NCBI RefSeq assembly: GCF_003611735.1
Contig: NZ_RAWG01000027.1
Coordinates: 1-52,541 of the forward strand
Length of the DNA stretch: 52,541 bases
Direction of reading: 5' to 3'
From: Corallococcus sicarius
GTDB taxonomy: Bacteria; Myxococcota; Myxococcia; Myxococcales; Myxococcaceae
The position numbers and the translations under genes were made by a program. Below, in pieces: positions 1 through 7,941 of the stretch (positions are counted from its first letter, which is position 1; each line of letters opens with the position of its first letter). Below the pieces are notes generated by a model. The model was not told the DNA's origin and searched no databases. It saw nothing but the letters and a program-made list of their open reading frames with translations.

Positions 1-2154
1 CCCCAGCTCCCGGCCGCCCACCGAGCAGATGTTCTCCACCCACGCCGCCTGGATGAAGCGGTGGTGGGCGCCGACCTTCGCGCGCGAGTCGCGCAGGGGG
101 TCGACCTTGAAGTAGCCCTCGCCCGTCCTCTTCAAGAAGGCCTTCCACTGCGCGGTGAAGATGGCGAACTCGACGAAGGTCTTCCAGGTGGGGAGGCTCC
201 ACCAGCACTCGAGCTGGACGAGCGGTTCGGGGTGCGCGGCGGTGTCCACCCACAGCTCGTGCATCGTCACGACCAGCTCGGGGCTCATCTCGAAGGGCGT
301 CACCTCCGGGTTCAGCACCCGGGGCGGCTCGAACAGCATCAGCACGTCGTGCAGCAGCATGAACCAGCCGGCCACGTTGCCGGGCAGCGTGACGCTGGAG
401 CCCTTCCGGTCCGGGTCGCTCAGCGTCAGCACCACGTCGTGGAAGTGCCGCAGGTGCAGCTCGCTGAGCAGCACCCGCTCATCCGCCTCCGCATCGCCGT
501 TGCCCTCGCCCTTCGTCCCCCGGCGCGGCCACTCCAGCACGTCCGACAGGGTGGTCCGCTTGGAGCGGCGCACCGGCTTGCCCGTCAGGTCCAGGAAGAT
601 GAGCCCCTTGTCGTCAGAGCGGAGGATCCGGTTGAGCAATTGCTGGCTTGCCCAGGCGGGCAGGTCGCTTTCGTCAGTGGCGTTGCGCAGCATCTCCGTG
701 GCCACCCGGACGGTCCGCTCCTCCTCCAGGACGGCGGCCTCCAGGGAGGAGGCGCGGGTGCTCTGGAGTTCGCGCCGGGCGGCATGCCAGAGGTCCTGCA
801 GGGTGCGCGCCGGCAGGCTGAGGGCGAGCTTTCCCGGGTGGGTGAGGATGACCTTGCGCTGGGGCGCCTCCTTCCCCTCCGCCGTCGCGGCGCGATAGGT
901 CGTCTTCACCGTGTCGGAGAGCCGGGGCGCCAGGTTGATGAGGTCCGCCAGGGAGCGGAGCACCTGCGTCTTCTCCCGCTTGGGAGGACAGGGCAGCCGC
1001 AGCTGCTCCAGGAGCACGCCCAGCGTCAGTCCTGCCTCCTCCGGCGCCACCCCCTGGGGGCGGAAGTCCCACGCCCGGTAGGGATCCACGGGCCCCAGGT
1101 TGATGCGGTAGCTGGGAGGCAGCGCGCGGCGCAGCGTGGTGGCGGACTGGCGCCGGGCGATGGAGAGCGTCTCGTCCTGGCCCACCGTCCCGATGCCCGT
1201 CTGCCCGGAGGTGATGAGCTCCTTCTGGAAGGAGCGCTCCATGAAGAGCTGGAACTCCTGGTGGCCCGCGGCCAGCACGAACCAGAGCCGGGGGCTGGCC
1301 ACCATGTGCGTGAGCTTCACGATGTTGTGGAGGTGCTCGATGCTGCGGTTCACGTTGTCGATGGGCAGCACGAGGATGATCTGCTCGCCCTGCGCGGTGC
1401 CGAAGCGGGGCAGCGCCAGCGTCTTCGCCACGTCCTCCATGGCCCGCGTGAAGCGCGGCTGGAAGGTGGCGTAGATCTCCGCGGCCTTGATCTGCTGCTC
1501 CGCCCGCGCCCGCATGTCCAGCGTCGACGCGCTGTCCTCCCACATGAACGAGGCATCCCGGATGAGGTGATCCAACTTTCCCCAGGCCTCCTCCGCGCTC
1601 TCCTCGAGGATGGAGGAGGACCACCGGCCGCGTCCGGTGCTGGGGGAGGTGTCCTCCTGCGGGGCATCCAGGGCGGCACGCACGCGCACCAGCAGGGTGG
1701 CCAGGAGGTTGGCCCCCGTGGGAACCGGCTCCAGGTCGAGCGGCTCCAGCCAGACGACGCGCCCCTCGATGCGCTCGAGCGTCGTGCACAGGTCCCTGCG
1801 CATCGCCTCCCGCCCCGAAGCCACCGCCCCGCTGGCACCGGCCTCCAGCCGCCCTCCGGGCTTCATCCCGAGGAACGCCCGCCAGTGCCGCAGGGCCTGG
1901 ACGGCGCTGAGCAGCACGGTCGTCTTCCCCGCGCCCCGGGGGCCGGAGATGAGCAGGCTGGTGGAGAGGTGCTCGTCCCGGGTCTCCCTCATGCCCAGGC
2001 TGCTTCCGCACGCGGCTTCCAGCCACGAGAGGAGTTCGTACAGGCCCCGCTGCGCAGGCTCCAGCAGGTCGTCCCAGGCAAAGGCCCTGGACTCGGGGAA
2101 GGGCGTGGGGACGTAGTGGCGCGTCTCGTCCGCGGGGCTGGGTTTCGCGTCCAT
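1..2154 (-). CDS. P-loop ATPase, C-terminus beyond the left edge (partial)
   Basis: The frame is open from an ATG at 2154 to the left edge (718 codons, no stop), so the C-terminus is missing. A Walker A motif, GPRGAGKTT, lies at about residues 71-79, and a hydrophobic strand ending in Asp (IILVLPIDNVNRS, about 259-271) looks like a Walker B/DDxDR-type element of KAP- or AAA-like ATPases. The remaining several hundred residues are soluble and match no domain I recognise; there is no signal peptide or membrane segment. It lies 49 bp downstream of the lipase-like gene on the same strand and is probably co-transcribed with it. ATP binding is well supported; the biological role is unknown. The long frame on the opposite strand is a codon-bias shadow. 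Confidence 0.8.
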   Translation of the reverse strand, partial: MDAKPSPADETRHYVPTPFPESRAFAWDDLLEPAQRGLYELLSWLEAACGSSLGMRETRDEHLSTSLLISGPRGAGKTTVLLSAVQALRHWRAFLGMKPGGRLEAGASGAVASGREAMRRDLCTTLERIEGRVVWLEPLDLEPVPTGANLLATLLVRVRAALDAPQEDTSPSTGRGRWSSSILEESAEEAWGKLDHLIRDASFMWEDSASTLDMRARAEQQIKAAEIYATFQPRFTRAMEDVAKTLALPRFGTAQGEQIILVLPIDNVNRSIEHLHNIVKLTHMVASPRLWFVLAAGHQEFQLFMERSFQKELITSGQTGIGTVGQDETLSIARRQSATTLRRALPPSYRINLGPVDPYRAWDFRPQGVAPEEAGLTLGVLLEQLRLPCPPKREKTQVLRSLADLINLAPRLSDTVKTTYRAATAEGKEAPQRKVILTHPGKLALSLPARTLQDLWHAARRELQSTRASSLEAAVLEEERTVRVATEMLRNATDESDLPAWASQQLLNRILRSDDKGLIFLDLTGKPVRRSKRTTLSDVLEWPRRGTKGEGNGDAEADERVLLSELHLRHFHDVVLTLSDPDRKGSSVTLPGNVAGWFMLLHDVLMLFEPPRVLNPEVTPFEMSPELVVTMHELWVDTAAHPEPLVQLECWWSLPTWKTFVEFAIFTAQWKAFLKRTGEGYFKVDPLRDSRAKVGAHHRFIQAAWVENICSVGGRELG

Positions 2155-2203
2155 TCAGAAGGATAGGGAGGCCCGGCCGGGACGTGCATCACCGGGAGCC
2201 CGC

Positions 2204-3343
2204 TCAGGCGGGGGGCCGGCCCACCGTGAAGTCGAGCACCCGCTCCCACAGCGTATGGAAGTGCTCCTCCTGGAAGCGGGAGCCCGACTTCAGCCAGCTG
2301 ATGTATTTCTCCGGCTGGTCGAAGTGGCCCATGACGTCCAGGTGGTCGCCTTGGGCGACGTGGATGACCTCTCCCCAGACCTGTGAGCGGCTGGGGACGA
2401 TGCCGTCGCTCCACGATTCGAACTTCCCGCCAAAGGCCTCCTGGAGCGCCTGCGTCTGCGCTGGCGTGCGCTCGGGAATCCTCAGCTCCGCGGAGTGGGG
2501 CGCGCTCTTGCCATACAGGAAGCAGAAGATGGCGTAGAGGAGCGAGTCCGGGGGCAGCAGCAGGTCGGGAGACAGGCGGCTGAAGATACTGGGGGGCGGT
2601 GCGCCCGTGACGACGCAGCCGTAGCGCACGCCCTCCCGGTCCGCCGTGTCCGCGTTGAAGGACTGCACGCTGAGCGGCATGAGGTCCCGGATGAGCGTCT
2701 GGTCCTCTCCCACCCGGCTGAAGAACCGGAGGAGCTCCTCGCGCTCGCTCTCGGAGAGGTCCGCCGTCAGCCGGGCGATTTCATTGAAGAGGTTGGGCGG
2801 CAGCTTCACCTGCTCGCCCAGCAGGATGATCCGGTAGCACGCCTGGAGCGCGGCGGCCCTGAAGGGCATGGCCTTGCGGTGCAGGGTGAGGAAGGTGAAG
2901 AGCCACAGGTAGCGCAGCAGCGTCTTCCCCACGTCGCCCTGGTGGAAGTAGGTCGCAAGAGGGGTGCCGTGATGCGGGGTGGAAATGGTCACCACCGACC
3001 GCACGCGCTTCACGAAGGCCGGGGCCTCCTGTGCCATGCGCAGGGAGACGACGCTGCGCGCATCCAGCCCGCCCGTGGAGTGCCCGACGAGGTGGAGGTC
3101 CGCGTCATCCTCGTTCGCCGTCCGGGCCATCTCCCGGAACACGTCGCGCGCACGCGCCTCCAGCCCGGAGGTGGGGGAGGAGGCGACGGGGTGCACCTGC
3201 GCGTCGATGCCCCGCTCCTTGAACCGCTGCTGGAGCAACCCCGGGACGTGCTGGAAATAGGCGATGCGCTCCGTTTCCTTGTCGCCCATCTGGGTGAAGC
3301 CGAAGAAGCCCGGGACAAGATAGACGCGGTGCCTTGTGGCCAT
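2204..3343 (-). CDS. Alpha/beta-hydrolase, lipase-like (GHSTGG nucleophile elbow)
   Basis: The 379-residue protein begins with a beta-strand (VYLVPGFFGF) as in triacylglycerol lipase-like hydrolases. The nucleophile elbow GHSTGG at residues 87-92 places the catalytic Ser at 89, and the following TPHHGTPLA segment is typical of the lipase/PGAP1-like group. A C-terminal SDGIVPSRSQVWG stretch followed by GDHLDVMGHFDQ probably supplies the acid and His of the triad. There is no signal peptide, so the protein may be cytoplasmic. It is the first gene of a probable two-gene operon with the P-loop ATPase. The substrate (ester, lipid or acyl-peptide) cannot be told from sequence. Confidence 0.85.
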   Translation of the reverse strand: MATRHRVYLVPGFFGFTQMGDKETERIAYFQHVPGLLQQRFKERGIDAQVHPVASSPTSGLEARARDVFREMARTANEDDADLHLVGHSTGGLDARSVVSLRMAQEAPAFVKRVRSVVTISTPHHGTPLATYFHQGDVGKTLLRYLWLFTFLTLHRKAMPFRAAALQACYRIILLGEQVKLPPNLFNEIARLTADLSESEREELLRFFSRVGEDQTLIRDLMPLSVQSFNADTADREGVRYGCVVTGAPPPSIFSRLSPDLLLPPDSLLYAIFCFLYGKSAPHSAELRIPERTPAQTQALQEAFGGKFESWSDGIVPSRSQVWGEVIHVAQGDHLDVMGHFDQPEKYISWLKSGSRFQEEHFHTLWERVLDFTVGRPPA

Positions 3344-3483
3344 GAAGCCAGTCTAGCGGCCAGCTCCAACGTCAAGGCCGGGTGGGAGGCTTCACCGTGA
3401 AGTCTCGAACCCTTGCGCCCGGGCGCACCAGGGCCTTCTCACCCTCCAGGGCATCCACATGTTGCGTTAGTCTGCGAAACCCC

Positions 3484-5781
3484 ATGGTCAAGATCACCCG
3501 CTCACCCGCCCCGAAGCTTTCACAGATCTCGAAGGTGGACGTGCCAGTCACGAAGGCGCCTGCCACGGCGGTGCCCTCGCGCGCTCCCAGCGCGGCTTCA
3601 TCCATGGCGGCGCCGGTCGCGGCGGGCAAGAAGGCGCCCTCGCAGCAGAAGGTTGAACAGCAGGTCGCCGCGCTCCCGGAAGGGGCGACGCGACAGGCTT
3701 TGATGCAGGTGCTCTCCGGAGCGCTGCCGGCCTCCGTCGTCGCCACCGCGGCTGAGGCCATCGCCGGGTTCAGCCCCGCGCAGCAGAAGGAGCTGTCGGC
3801 CCTGCTGTCGAAGGCGGGCCTCAGCGCCAAGGCCTCACCCCGCGCTGACGCGGGCGCCGAGCGCGCCTTCCTCTTCAAGGCCATCGCCAGCGGCGCGAAG
3901 GGCGCGACGCTCAAGCGCCTGGCCGAGCAGATTCGCGGGCGTCCGCCCACCAACCAGGCCTTCTCCTTCAACCCGATGTCCGTGATGTCCACGAAGCGCA
4001 CGGCCAACGCCAGCCCCGCGGACGCCGCCGCGGCGAAGTTGAAGGCCGCGATGGATGACATCTGGGGCACCGACGAGGCCGCCGTCCACGAGGTCCTGGA
4101 GGGCCTGGACCCGGCCCTGCTGCCGCAGGTGGCGGAGCGCTACGAGAAGCTGACCAGCACCCCGCTGCGTGAAGCGCTCGACCTGGAACTCGAGGGGCCG
4201 GACCTGAAGCGCGCGCTCGCGGCGCTCGGGCGAACGGTGTTGGCCGCCCCCACCGGGCCGGCGCAGGCCCCGGCGAAGACCGCCGCCGCAGCGCCGGTAC
4301 AGGCCCCGGCGAAGGCCGCCGCGACCGCCAGGACTTCGGCTCCCGACGTCCAGAAGAACCTCGACGCCCTCCAGGTGACCTCGAAGGACGAGGGCGTCAT
4401 CAAGCGTGGCAACGCCGTGGAGTTCAATGACATCATTCCCAGCAACATCGCGAGGTGGAAGCCGTCCAAGGTGGAGATCTACACCCCGCTGAAGAAGGCG
4501 GTGGAGGCTCGCGTCAAGGCGCATGCGGCCGTCGCCAAGGCGACCACCGAGCCCGCGAAGCAGGCCGCGCAGGCGAAGCTCGCCGCCGCCGACGCGCAGG
4601 TCGCCGCCCAGGGTGAGAAGGTCAAGGCCTGGATGAAGGAGCACATCGGCTCGAACCCGGGGCTTCTGCAGGCCGACAAGGCCGTGAAGGTCGCCGGGGA
4701 CCGGGTCGCCGCGCTGGAGAAGAGGCACGCGAAGGCGAAGGTGCCGAAGGATGCGACGCAAGCAGAGATGCTCAAGCAGACCCAGAAGGCGGACCTGGAC
4801 GCGGCGAAGGCGAAGCTCACCGAAGCCCAGACCCACCAGAAGACGCTGAAGGACGGCCTGCTCGCCCGCGTCGCGGCCTACACGCCGATGGTGGACGTGC
4901 AGCAGACCCGCACGGACGTCACGGTGGGCGACACGACCGTGCGGATGCGGGATGGCCGTGAGACGGCGTACACGAACTCGTGGTCGGCGGTGGATGGCGG
5001 CGCCATCGAGGGGGACCCGGTAGACAATATCGCCACCCAGCTGGAGAAGAGCGGCATCAGCGAGGACCGACAGAAGATCCTCGCGTCGGTCTCCGCTCGG
5101 GAGGGCACCTTCAGCAAGGTCAACACCTGGGACACCGGCCGCGTGTCATGGGGCTTCACCCAGTGGACGCTCGGCAAGGACGGCAATGGCACGCTGGCGG
5201 ATTTCATGCGCGACCTGAAGAAGGACGACCCGGCGCAATACGAGAAGCACTTTGGCAAGTACGGGCTCGACATCGACTCCAAGGGTGTGGTGCTCACGCG
5301 CGGGGATGGCACCGTCCTCAAGGGCCTGGAGGCCGCCGAGGCGATCCGCACCGACGTGAAGCTGGCGGCGGTCTTCATGGCCGCGGGCGCGGATCCGGCG
5401 ATGCAGCAGGCGCAGGTCCACTTCGCCAGCGAGGGGAAGATCTCCAGCATCCGCAACGTCCAGGTGCCGGTGGTGGGCAAGAACGCCGAAGGTCAGCCCG
5501 TGAAGGCGAAGCTCCAATTGAAGGACGTCATCACCAGCGAGTATGGCAATGCCCTCATGGTCGACCTCGCGGTCAACGCGGGCTCGGGTCGGCGGGTCGC
5601 CGTCGCGGCGCTCGAACAGTACGTGAAGGACAAGGGCGTCGACCCCGCCAAGGTGAAGGAGTGGGGCCCCGACGCCCAGAAGTTCGTCATCAAGGCGCTC
5701 GAGGGCGCCTCGCGCAGGGAGCGGGTGACGTTCTACAGCGAGTCCGGCTACAGCAAGGAGCCGGACACGTTCACGGACTGA
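3484..5781 (+). CDS. Annexin-like repeat, coiled-coil and lysozyme-like C-terminal domain protein
   Basis: I start at ATG 3484 (MVKITRSPAP, 765 aa); an in-frame upstream start at 3382 would add a composition-biased leader. The order is: Ala/Pro-rich N-terminus; a segment at about residues 183-245 with IWGTDE near 193 and the EL-G-L spacing of an annexin repeat; an Ala/Lys-rich coiled-coil region at about 330-465; and a C-terminal domain at about 520-740 containing SAREGTFSKVN and WGFTQWT. In that domain E540 is a candidate catalytic acid, as in muramidase-like lysozyme folds. No signal peptide or membrane segment is visible, so export would need a dedicated route. It is convergent with a LysM-peptidase gene, so cell-wall targeting is plausible. 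Function is inferred only. Confidence 0.7.
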   Translation: MVKITRSPAPKLSQISKVDVPVTKAPATAVPSRAPSAASSMAAPVAAGKKAPSQQKVEQQVAALPEGATRQALMQVLSGALPASVVATAAEAIAGFSPAQQKELSALLSKAGLSAKASPRADAGAERAFLFKAIASGAKGATLKRLAEQIRGRPPTNQAFSFNPMSVMSTKRTANASPADAAAAKLKAAMDDIWGTDEAAVHEVLEGLDPALLPQVAERYEKLTSTPLREALDLELEGPDLKRALAALGRTVLAAPTGPAQAPAKTAAAAPVQAPAKAAATARTSAPDVQKNLDALQVTSKDEGVIKRGNAVEFNDIIPSNIARWKPSKVEIYTPLKKAVEARVKAHAAVAKATTEPAKQAAQAKLAAADAQVAAQGEKVKAWMKEHIGSNPGLLQADKAVKVAGDRVAALEKRHAKAKVPKDATQAEMLKQTQKADLDAAKAKLTEAQTHQKTLKDGLLARVAAYTPMVDVQQTRTDVTVGDTTVRMRDGRETAYTNSWSAVDGGAIEGDPVDNIATQLEKSGISEDRQKILASVSAREGTFSKVNTWDTGRVSWGFTQWTLGKDGNGTLADFMRDLKKDDPAQYEKHFGKYGLDIDSKGVVLTRGDGTVLKGLEAAEAIRTDVKLAAVFMAAGADPAMQQAQVHFASEGKISSIRNVQVPVVGKNAEGQPVKAKLQLKDVITSEYGNALMVDLAVNAGSGRRVAVAALEQYVKDKGVDPAKVKEWGPDAQKFVIKALEGASRRERVTFYSESGYSKEPDTFTD

Positions 5782-5863
5782 AGGCGCAGCGGGCATGACA
5801 TCGCCCCCGGTCAACAGCCCCGGAGGCGACGGTACTGCCGGTGTGCTTGCCGTAGGGCGAAAG

Positions 5864-6514
5864 CTACACCGTGGGCATGAAGACCTTCAGCCCGGAGCGG
5901 CCACCGGCGCCGAGCGTGTTGCGCTCGATGAAGTCGCTCACGGACGAGCGGCCGTCGCCGGTGGTGATGGCGGTGTGGCCGTAGATGCTGCCCAGGCGCG
6001 AGGACGTCTTCTCCCAGGTGAGCACGAGGCCCGGCGTCTTCAGCGCCTCCTCGAGCGACATGTTGACCTGCTTGAACTTGTCGCGCGGCAGGTTGTTGTC
6101 AATCTGGTTGCCATTGCCCCAGACCTTGACGCCGTAGGCGTTCTGGATGGCCCGGCTCACGCCCGTGGCGCACAGGCCCTGGCTGTTGTACCCGCCCATG
6201 CCCATCGCGGCCGCACGGCCCGCATCCGCGAGCTTGCGCATCGCGGGCGTCGCGTTGCCCGGCCCGGCCCCACCGCTGCCCTGGACCTGTCCGCCGCCCT
6301 TCGAGCCGCCCGTGCCGCCGGAGCCCTTCGTGCCGCCGGAGCCCTTGGAGGGCTCGAAGCTGTCGCCCTTGCCGGGGATGCGCAGGGACTTGCCCGCGAA
6401 GATGAGGTTCGGATTGGAAATGTTGTTGGTGCGCGCCAGCGCCGAGACGCTGGTCTTGAAGCGAGCGGCGAGGGCCGAAAGCGTGTCGCCCTTCTGGATG
6501 CGGTAGTTGGACAT
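5864..6514 (-). CDS. LysM-domain protein with CHAP/NlpC-like cysteine peptidase domain
   Basis: The 216-residue protein starts at ATG 6514 behind a good AAGGAGA ribosome-binding site. An N-terminal LysM repeat (residues about 3-48, YRIQKGDTLSALAARF start) binds peptidoglycan-type glycans. A Gly/Ser/Lys linker follows (about 55-85). The C-terminal domain has GLCATGVSRAI with a candidate catalytic Cys and IYGHTAITTGD with a candidate His, the arrangement of CHAP or NlpC/P60-like amidases/endopeptidases. There is no Sec signal, which is unusual for a wall hydrolase. The convergent neighbour is also a wall-hydrolase-like protein without a signal peptide, so the two may share an unconventional delivery route. 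Confidence 0.75.
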   Translation of the reverse strand: MSNYRIQKGDTLSALAARFKTSVSALARTNNISNPNLIFAGKSLRIPGKGDSFEPSKGSGGTKGSGGTGGSKGGGQVQGSGGAGPGNATPAMRKLADAGRAAAMGMGGYNSQGLCATGVSRAIQNAYGVKVWGNGNQIDNNLPRDKFKQVNMSLEEALKTPGLVLTWEKTSSRLGSIYGHTAITTGDGRSSVSDFIERNTLGAGGRSGLKVFMPTV

Positions 6515-6682
6515 GAAATCTCCTTGAGCGATTGTCGGGACCTCGCTCGCGGAGTTGCGCTGATTTCCCAGGTTCTTGGAGTTTCCCCGGTTCGATCCGC
6601 TATCGCTTGAAAATCTCAGTCATGCCGCTGCGACCTGAAAGGCCGAGAGGGGATGCCTCGCGGCCCGGCCTGCACCTTCAAC

Positions 6683-7744
6683 TCAGGGGACGGTGACCGT
6701 CGCGACGTTGCTCCGCTTGCTGTTGCCCGCCCGGTCCACGGCGATGGCGACAATCTGGTGCGTGCCGGACTTGCCGGTGGTGTCCCACGTCTTCGTGAAC
6801 GGCGAGCTGGTCGAGAAGGGCGTCAGCATCTCGCCGTCGACCTCGAACCGGACGTAGAGCAGCGCCTGGCTGTCGCCCGCATAGGCCGTCAGCGTGACGA
6901 CGCCGCTGACCTGCGTGCCGTTGGCCGGAGCGACGAGGTTCACCGAGGGCAGCGCGTTGTCCACGATGAGGTTGCGGGTGCTGGTCTGGACGTTGCCGGC
7001 GTTGTCGGTCGCCCGGAGGGTGAGGGTGTAGGAGCGATTGCCCAGCACCCGCGTGTCCCACGAGTAGTAGTAGGTGGAGGCGTCCGGGAGGCCGGAGGTC
7101 GAACCCATCCAGGCCCCATTCTGGAGGAACTCCACATACGCCACGCCGGAGAGGCTCTGGTCCGTCACGGCCCAGCCCACGTTGACGATGCCGCGCACGT
7201 AGTTCTGGTTGCTGGGGTTGTACTGCGGCGGGCCGATGAGAATGATCGGGACGTGGTTGTCCACCAGGACGCTCACCGCGCTGGAGGTGCCCGGGTTGCC
7301 GGCCGCGTCGAAGGCCTGCGCCGTCAGCGAGTGCGGGCCCGACGTCGCCGTCGTGTTCCAGTTCACGGTGTACGGGGCCTGGGTGGCGGTGCCGATGACC
7401 GTGGCGCCGTCGAGGAGGAAGTCCACGCGGGCCACCCCCACGTCATCGCTGGCGTCCGCCGTGAGCGCCACGGTGCCGCGCAGGAAGCTGTCCAGGGCCG
7501 GTGAGGTGAGCTCCACGGTGGGCGGCACGACGTCATCGTCCAGCAGGTTGGCTACGTCGTTGGCAGTGCGCCGCAGCTCCTGCTCACCGGCAGCTCCCGG
7601 GGCGGACACCGGATCGTTCGCGCTGACCTGGGCCGCGGTGTTCTCCGGCGTGCCCTGGACCTCACCACAACTCGTGGCAGCCAAGGCCCCCGCACCGACC
7701 AGCGCGACGGCGAAGCCACGGGCACCACTCATAAAGATTTTCAT
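6683..7744 (-). CDS. Lipoprotein with three bacterial Ig-like domains
   Basis: The start chosen is ATG 7744, behind GGAGGGG. It gives MKIFMSGARG..., a signal peptide with a lipobox-like AATSC at Cys26; the longer in-frame leader upstream has no protein character. The 353-residue protein has three tandem Ig-like domains at about 75-165, 166-265 and 266-353. Each begins with a PxVxLxxP-type strand and carries the D-x-AGN and V-DN signatures of bacterial Ig repeats found in surface and adhesive proteins. No catalytic domain is visible. It is divergent from the RoxA-like gene and shares its 197-bp intergenic region, so it may be an outer-surface partner or simply a neighbour. Confidence 0.8.
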   Translation of the reverse strand: MKIFMSGARGFAVALVGAGALAATSCGEVQGTPENTAAQVSANDPVSAPGAAGEQELRRTANDVANLLDDDVVPPTVELTSPALDSFLRGTVALTADASDDVGVARVDFLLDGATVIGTATQAPYTVNWNTTATSGPHSLTAQAFDAAGNPGTSSAVSVLVDNHVPIILIGPPQYNPSNQNYVRGIVNVGWAVTDQSLSGVAYVEFLQNGAWMGSTSGLPDASTYYYSWDTRVLGNRSYTLTLRATDNAGNVQTSTRNLIVDNALPSVNLVAPANGTQVSGVVTLTAYAGDSQALLYVRFEVDGEMLTPFSTSSPFTKTWDTTGKSGTHQIVAIAVDRAGNSKRSNVATVTVP

Positions 7745-7802
7745 CTGGGTTTCCCCTCCGTTCAGGCGCCCGCAGGGAGGTGGGGCGCCCGTGGGAATGG
7801 GC

Positions 7803-7822
7803 ATATCAATCTTGTCTGATAT
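7803..7822. repeat. Inverted repeat, 6-bp arms, in the divergent promoter region
   Basis: ATATCA and TGATAT flank an 8-base spacer about 60-80 bp before the Ig-lipoprotein start. The adjoining 7820-7830 (TATTGGTGCCA) resembles a contracted version of the palindrome at 7903-7921. It could be part of an operator; the short arms make chance possible. Confidence 0.3.
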
Positions 7823-7867
7823 TGGTGCCAGGGAAGCCGCGCCGGATGTCGATTGACGCACTGCGTA

Positions 7868-7896
7868 TTGTGGGCGCCCCCTCCGGAGCCTAGAAA
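7868..7896 (+). promoter_or_regulatory. Candidate promoter of the RoxA-like gene
   Basis: TTGTGG (7868-7873), a 17-base spacer and TAGAAA (7891-7896, 4/6 to TATAAT) would place transcription start near 7903, at the left edge of the palindrome. The -35 match is weak. Confidence 0.3.
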
Positions 7897-7902
7897 ACGG
7901 GC

Positions 7903-7921
7903 TATTGGCAGGTTGCCAATA
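7903..7921. promoter_or_regulatory. Perfect 8-bp-arm palindrome, candidate TetR operator
   Basis: TATTGGCA-GGT-TGCCAATA is a perfect inverted repeat lying directly before the AAGGAGG ribosome-binding site of the RoxA-like gene. It has the same 19-bp length and centre as the near-palindrome at 21491-21509. The two agree at 12 positions, and the other seven are all A/G or C/T exchanges. A repressor bound here would block initiation or elongation. Binding by the TetR at 19941-20612 is an inference from this similarity. Confidence 0.55.
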
Positions 7922-7941
7922 ATCACAAGGAGGCCGCGCGC

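Noticed and set aside
61-2166. 701-codon open frame on the plus strand
   Set aside because: Its translation is low-complexity Arg/Gly/His/Leu-rich; the minus frame encodes a P-loop ATPase with clear motifs. High GC makes such shadows common.
3340-3375. Possible minus-strand promoter TTGACG...TAGACT before the lipase gene
   Set aside because: The spacer is only 14 bases, too short for a standard promoter.
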